From Bifidobacterium longum subsp. infantis ATCC 15697 = JCM 1222 = DSM 20088 (GTDB lineage: Bacteria > Actinomycetota > Actinomycetes > Actinomycetales > Bifidobacteriaceae), in assembly GCF_000269965.1 (NCBI RefSeq), contig NC_017219.1, positions 1,364,001 through 1,428,000 of the forward strand: a DNA stretch of 64,000 nucleotides, given 5' to 3'. The translations under genes and the position numbers were made by a program. Shown here in pieces: positions 61,310 through 64,000 of this stretch. Below the pieces are notes generated by a model that searched no databases, had not been told where the DNA came from, and saw nothing but the letters and a program-made list of their open reading frames with translations. The first letter of the stretch is position 1. Every line of letters begins with the position of its first letter.

Positions 61310-64000
61310 ATGACGAGGAAACGCATTGTCAGGGAGACGGGCACGTTCGCCCGGCATATGGGCGGCGGGTTCGTGCGCACGGTCAACGGCGCCGCATGGC
61401 TGTACATGAGGATGCCCGACCAGCCGTCCGTCACGGACGCGTCCGGCATGGAGGAACGTTTGAAGGCCGCCCGCCCCATGCTGTCGATACTCGGCGGGCT
61501 CGCCGACCGGACGCCGCGCGTCCCGTTCGCCGGCCGCAAGGCCATGAAGGGCTTGTACCGGCGCGTCCACATCCTCGCGGTCAGCGGCTCACGCCCCTTC
61601 GAACCCAGCCCCACGCTCGACCCGGACAACCGGCTGCGCCTCGCCGCCGAACAGGAGAGGCTCGCCGTGCGCGACCGGTTCACCCTGTTCGGCGTCCGCC
61701 TGAACACGGGCGGCGGGCAGAGCGGCGTGAAAGGGTTCCTGAAAGGCGTCGCCGACGAGGACGGGTGGACGCCCGACGACGCGTTCGAACACGACCTTCA
61801 GGACATGCGCGCCCTCATGGAGGACGCGGGCTGCCGCATCCCGTCCGACACGTCGATGCGCCGCGCCATGGCGTTCTGGCCCACCGACCGCAAGCCCGAG
61901 GGACTGCCCGTCATGGTCGAGCACGACCACATGCACACGTTCCCCGACTACCGGTCCGCGTTCGTCGCGGCCCGCATGCGCGAGAAGGTCGACGACTGCC
62001 GCAAATGGTCGGCGAGAATCCCCGGCTCCTACCCTTTGACCGTGGTCACGCTCGGCGTGCTCCCCTTCAAAGGCGAGAACAACACCGCCCCCGGCTCCGA
62101 CTGGGCGGCCGGCCTCCTGGACGCGAGCCGGTGCGGGGCCGTCGCGATCAGCGTGAAGGGCCTGGTCGAACCGGGGGAGATGACCCGCGAACAATTGGAC
62201 AAGGACGCGGACAAGGTGCTCGACAAGGCGTACGAGCAGGCGGCGGGCGGCCGCAAGGCGAACCTGGGCGTGGCGCGCGAACTGGAGGCGGCGAACGGCG
62301 AATACCAGGCGGACGGCAAGCCGTGGCCCACGCTCGTCCAGGCGCACGCGCACGCCGCACTGCCCATGATCGTGGAACAGTCGAACCGCGTCCCCTATCC
62401 GGGGCACGTCGGGTTGAACCCGGACCGGCAGGAGGCCGCGTTCGAGGACATGCAGATCGGTTCCGACGACATGATCGAATACGATCCGTCGCCCCTGTAC
62501 TGGCCGGCCCCGATCCTCGCGTTCAGCGGGCTCGCGGGCTGCTCCATGACGGGCGACGATTCGGGGCGCGGCCTGGACTCCGACCTGCCGGGCGCGTTCG
62601 TGGGCGTCACGGAGGCGGACGGGCAGCCGGTCTACGATTCGCCGTTCGCCGCGTCCAGACGCAGCGGGAAAGCGATTTCCATAATCGTGGGCAGCACAGG
62701 GTCTGGCAAAGCGGTTTCCCTCGGCACGCCTCTCCCCGTGCCCCCGCAGAAAAGGTTCCCCGAGGGCGGCCTCGTGCCGTTGCGCGACCTCGAGGACGGC
62801 GACATGCTCTATGCGCGCGACGGGAAGACCTACCCGATTCTCGGCATGAGCCCCATCGGGGACGACGACATGTACGAGATCGTCCTGTCCGACGGGCAGA
62901 GGATCAAGGCCAGCGGCGACCACCAATGGTGCGCGTGGACATGGCGCGACCGCAACTTCGCCCGCACCGGCAAACACCGGAAGAGCCTCGAACGCCGCGA
63001 ACGGGTCCGGAAGGCGCAGGAACGGCTGCGCGCCATGGCCGCCGGACACGGCATGGACGAATGGTGGGACTGCGAACGCATCTGGCGCGAGGTCCGGACC
63101 CTCGTCGCGCCGTTCGCGGGCAAGGGCGGGGAGACGTGGGTGAGGAACGCGCTCCGCTTCGCCGACGTGCCCTCCCGCATGCAGCCCGGCAGGACGCGCA
63201 ACAGGCCCAGGGGACGCTTCTACGAGCCCGCCCCGCTGCTCGGGCACATCCGCGACAGGTGGGAGCACACCGTCGGCAACGGTTTCGGGGCCGAAGCCAG
63301 GGCGCTGCGGCTCGCCAGGCTCGACGGGCTCATCGCCGACCCTCCCGCCGAACCGATCGACACGGCATGGCTCCTGGAACGGTTCGGGGACCTCGGCGTA
63401 TCGAAAAGCGCATTCGAGTCCGCCCTGAGATCCTACGACGGGCCGCGGGCGGAGCCTGCGGAAACGGCCCGTCGCATGCGCGTCGCATGGCCCGCGCCGC
63501 TCGCCCTCGCCCGCCTCGCCGACCGCATCGGCTGGCGGTACCGGGACGAACCCGGTGCCGGACACGGCGAACAGACCGTCACCACCCGCGAGATGCTCGA
63601 CGAGGGGCTGCTCGCCGACGGCGGGCAGGCGAACTGGGCGATCCGCGCCACGGCCCCCGTCCAGGGCGTCCGCACGGACCTGCCCATCGACCCGTGGACG
63701 CTCGGCGCATGGCTGGCCGACGGGTCGAAGACCGGCGGCGGCTTCGCCTCCGACCCGTCGAACGGCGACCTCGACCACCTGGAGAACCGTCTGCGAACCG
63801 CCGGATACGAGGTCACCCGGAGTACGTACGACCCGCAGAAGACCTACGCGAAACGCCTTGTCCGACAGCTCCGGGCGAACGGGTTCTACGGGAACAAGCA
63901 CATCCCCGAACCCTACTTCCACGCCGACGTCGAACAGAGGCTCGAACTCGTGCGAGGCCTGCTCGACCAGGACGGCGCCATCGACCAGAACGGGAGCGTC
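61310..64000 (+). CDS. VirB4/TraE-type conjugation ATPase with P-loop intein (3' partial)
   Basis: The frame is open to the window end (897 codons visible). Residues 1-467 are the VirB4 N-terminal region, ending in IIVGSTGSGK, the Walker A motif at 461-467. The intein begins at residue 468. VirB4 ATPases power substrate transfer and pilus assembly; the TcpF class has this size. It is separated from the other channel genes by ~30 kb. The IS110 lies directly upstream, so transcription could have been altered. Confidence 0.88.
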   Translation, partial: MTRKRIVRETGTFARHMGGGFVRTVNGAAWLYMRMPDQPSVTDASGMEERLKAARPMLSILGGLADRTPRVPFAGRKAMKGLYRRVHILAVSGSRPFEPSPTLDPDNRLRLAAEQERLAVRDRFTLFGVRLNTGGGQSGVKGFLKGVADEDGWTPDDAFEHDLQDMRALMEDAGCRIPSDTSMRRAMAFWPTDRKPEGLPVMVEHDHMHTFPDYRSAFVAARMREKVDDCRKWSARIPGSYPLTVVTLGVLPFKGENNTAPGSDWAAGLLDASRCGAVAISVKGLVEPGEMTREQLDKDADKVLDKAYEQAAGGRKANLGVARELEAANGEYQADGKPWPTLVQAHAHAALPMIVEQSNRVPYPGHVGLNPDRQEAAFEDMQIGSDDMIEYDPSPLYWPAPILAFSGLAGCSMTGDDSGRGLDSDLPGAFVGVTEADGQPVYDSPFAASRRSGKAISIIVGSTGSGKAVSLGTPLPVPPQKRFPEGGLVPLRDLEDGDMLYARDGKTYPILGMSPIGDDDMYEIVLSDGQRIKASGDHQWCAWTWRDRNFARTGKHRKSLERRERVRKAQERLRAMAAGHGMDEWWDCERIWREVRTLVAPFAGKGGETWVRNALRFADVPSRMQPGRTRNRPRGRFYEPAPLLGHIRDRWEHTVGNGFGAEARALRLARLDGLIADPPAEPIDTAWLLERFGDLGVSKSAFESALRSYDGPRAEPAETARRMRVAWPAPLALARLADRIGWRYRDEPGAGHGEQTVTTREMLDEGLLADGGQANWAIRATAPVQGVRTDLPIDPWTLGAWLADGSKTGGGFASDPSNGDLDHLENRLRTAGYEVTRSTYDPQKTYAKRLVRQLRANGFYGNKHIPEPYFHADVEQRLELVRGLLDQDGAIDQNGSV
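62711..64000 (+). other. Intein inside the VirB4 ATPase (partial)
   Basis: Starts AVSLGTPLPVP directly after GSTGSGK; residue 1 is Ala rather than Cys or Ser, as in Ala1 (class 2/3) inteins. Hint features: LRDLEDGDMLYARDG and ASGDHQWCAW (block B). LAGLIDADG motifs WTLGAWLADGSK (~797-808) and RGLLDQDGAID (~881-891). The C-terminal splice site is beyond the window. P-loop insertion is a known favourite intein site. Confidence 0.85.

Noticed and set aside
61589..63922. Long minus-strand frame of 777 codons
   Set aside because: Antisense shadow of the VirB4/intein gene, which carries motifs in the plus frame; GC-rich DNA often keeps opposite frames open.

Overview
The window is high-GC actinobacterial DNA (visually about two thirds G+C; not computed) and reads as part of a large conjugative element or megaplasmid, most likely from a Bifidobacterium-like host. 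The host guess is inference. It rests on LAxTG sorting signals (the sortase class E type of high-GC Gram-positives), a TQXA thioester adhesin, and TcpA/TcpC/VirB6/VirB4-type Gram-positive conjugation genes. No rRNA, tRNA, CRISPR array, convincing relaxase or standard Rep protein was seen.

Layout. 1-980: end of a TnpB-only IS. 1,000-13,700: mobility and accessory genes, namely a replication-relaxation-like protein, a LAATG-anchored surface protein, a VRR-NUC nuclease, a RusA-like resolvase, a nucleotidyltransferase plus Fic-like pair, and an FtsK/TcpA-type coupling ATPase. 13,750-20,500: tagged proteins, a second TnpB element and an EcoRI-family methyltransferase. 20,500-32,600: transfer module, with a CHAP hydrolase and TcpC diverging at a perfect palindrome from small membrane proteins and a 980-residue VirB6-like channel, plus two HNH nucleases and a gp2.5/DUF2815-type ssDNA-binding protein. 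32,600-43,700: HTH regulator, DNA methyltransferases, a free-standing intein-like endonuclease and a DivIVA-like coiled coil. 43,700-54,300: a lower-GC patchwork of later arrivals (interrupted PIN toxin-antitoxin, decayed IS607 element, thioester adhesin, integrase fragment, DprA plus phosphoribosyltransferase pair, tandem duplicated membrane proteins). 54,300-64,000: membrane proteins, DEDDh exonuclease, HTH regulator, a nine-copy iteron array, a Pif1/RecD-like helicase, an IS110 element that cut a pilin gene, and a VirB4 ATPase with an intein in its P-loop, running off the window end.

Three element-wide signals go beyond single genes. First, about twenty genes carry GCATAC or GCATAG 6-11 nt before the start codon, on both strands, a start-associated motif resembling in concept the start-associated sequences of cluster K mycobacteriophages. 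Second, eight otherwise unrelated proteins share a near-identical N-terminal tag (DRNNRSHRPKG followed by LPQG or TPDGG); a ninth copy is decayed. Third, three ~300-bp blocks packed with GTATGCAT/ATGCATAC octamers sit in divergent intergenic regions, one beside nine 20-bp iterons phased at 31 bp. Together these suggest a replicon with its own regulatory code and a modular family of tagged proteins that may act during transfer or establishment. These are hypotheses. The sequence patterns themselves are directly visible.
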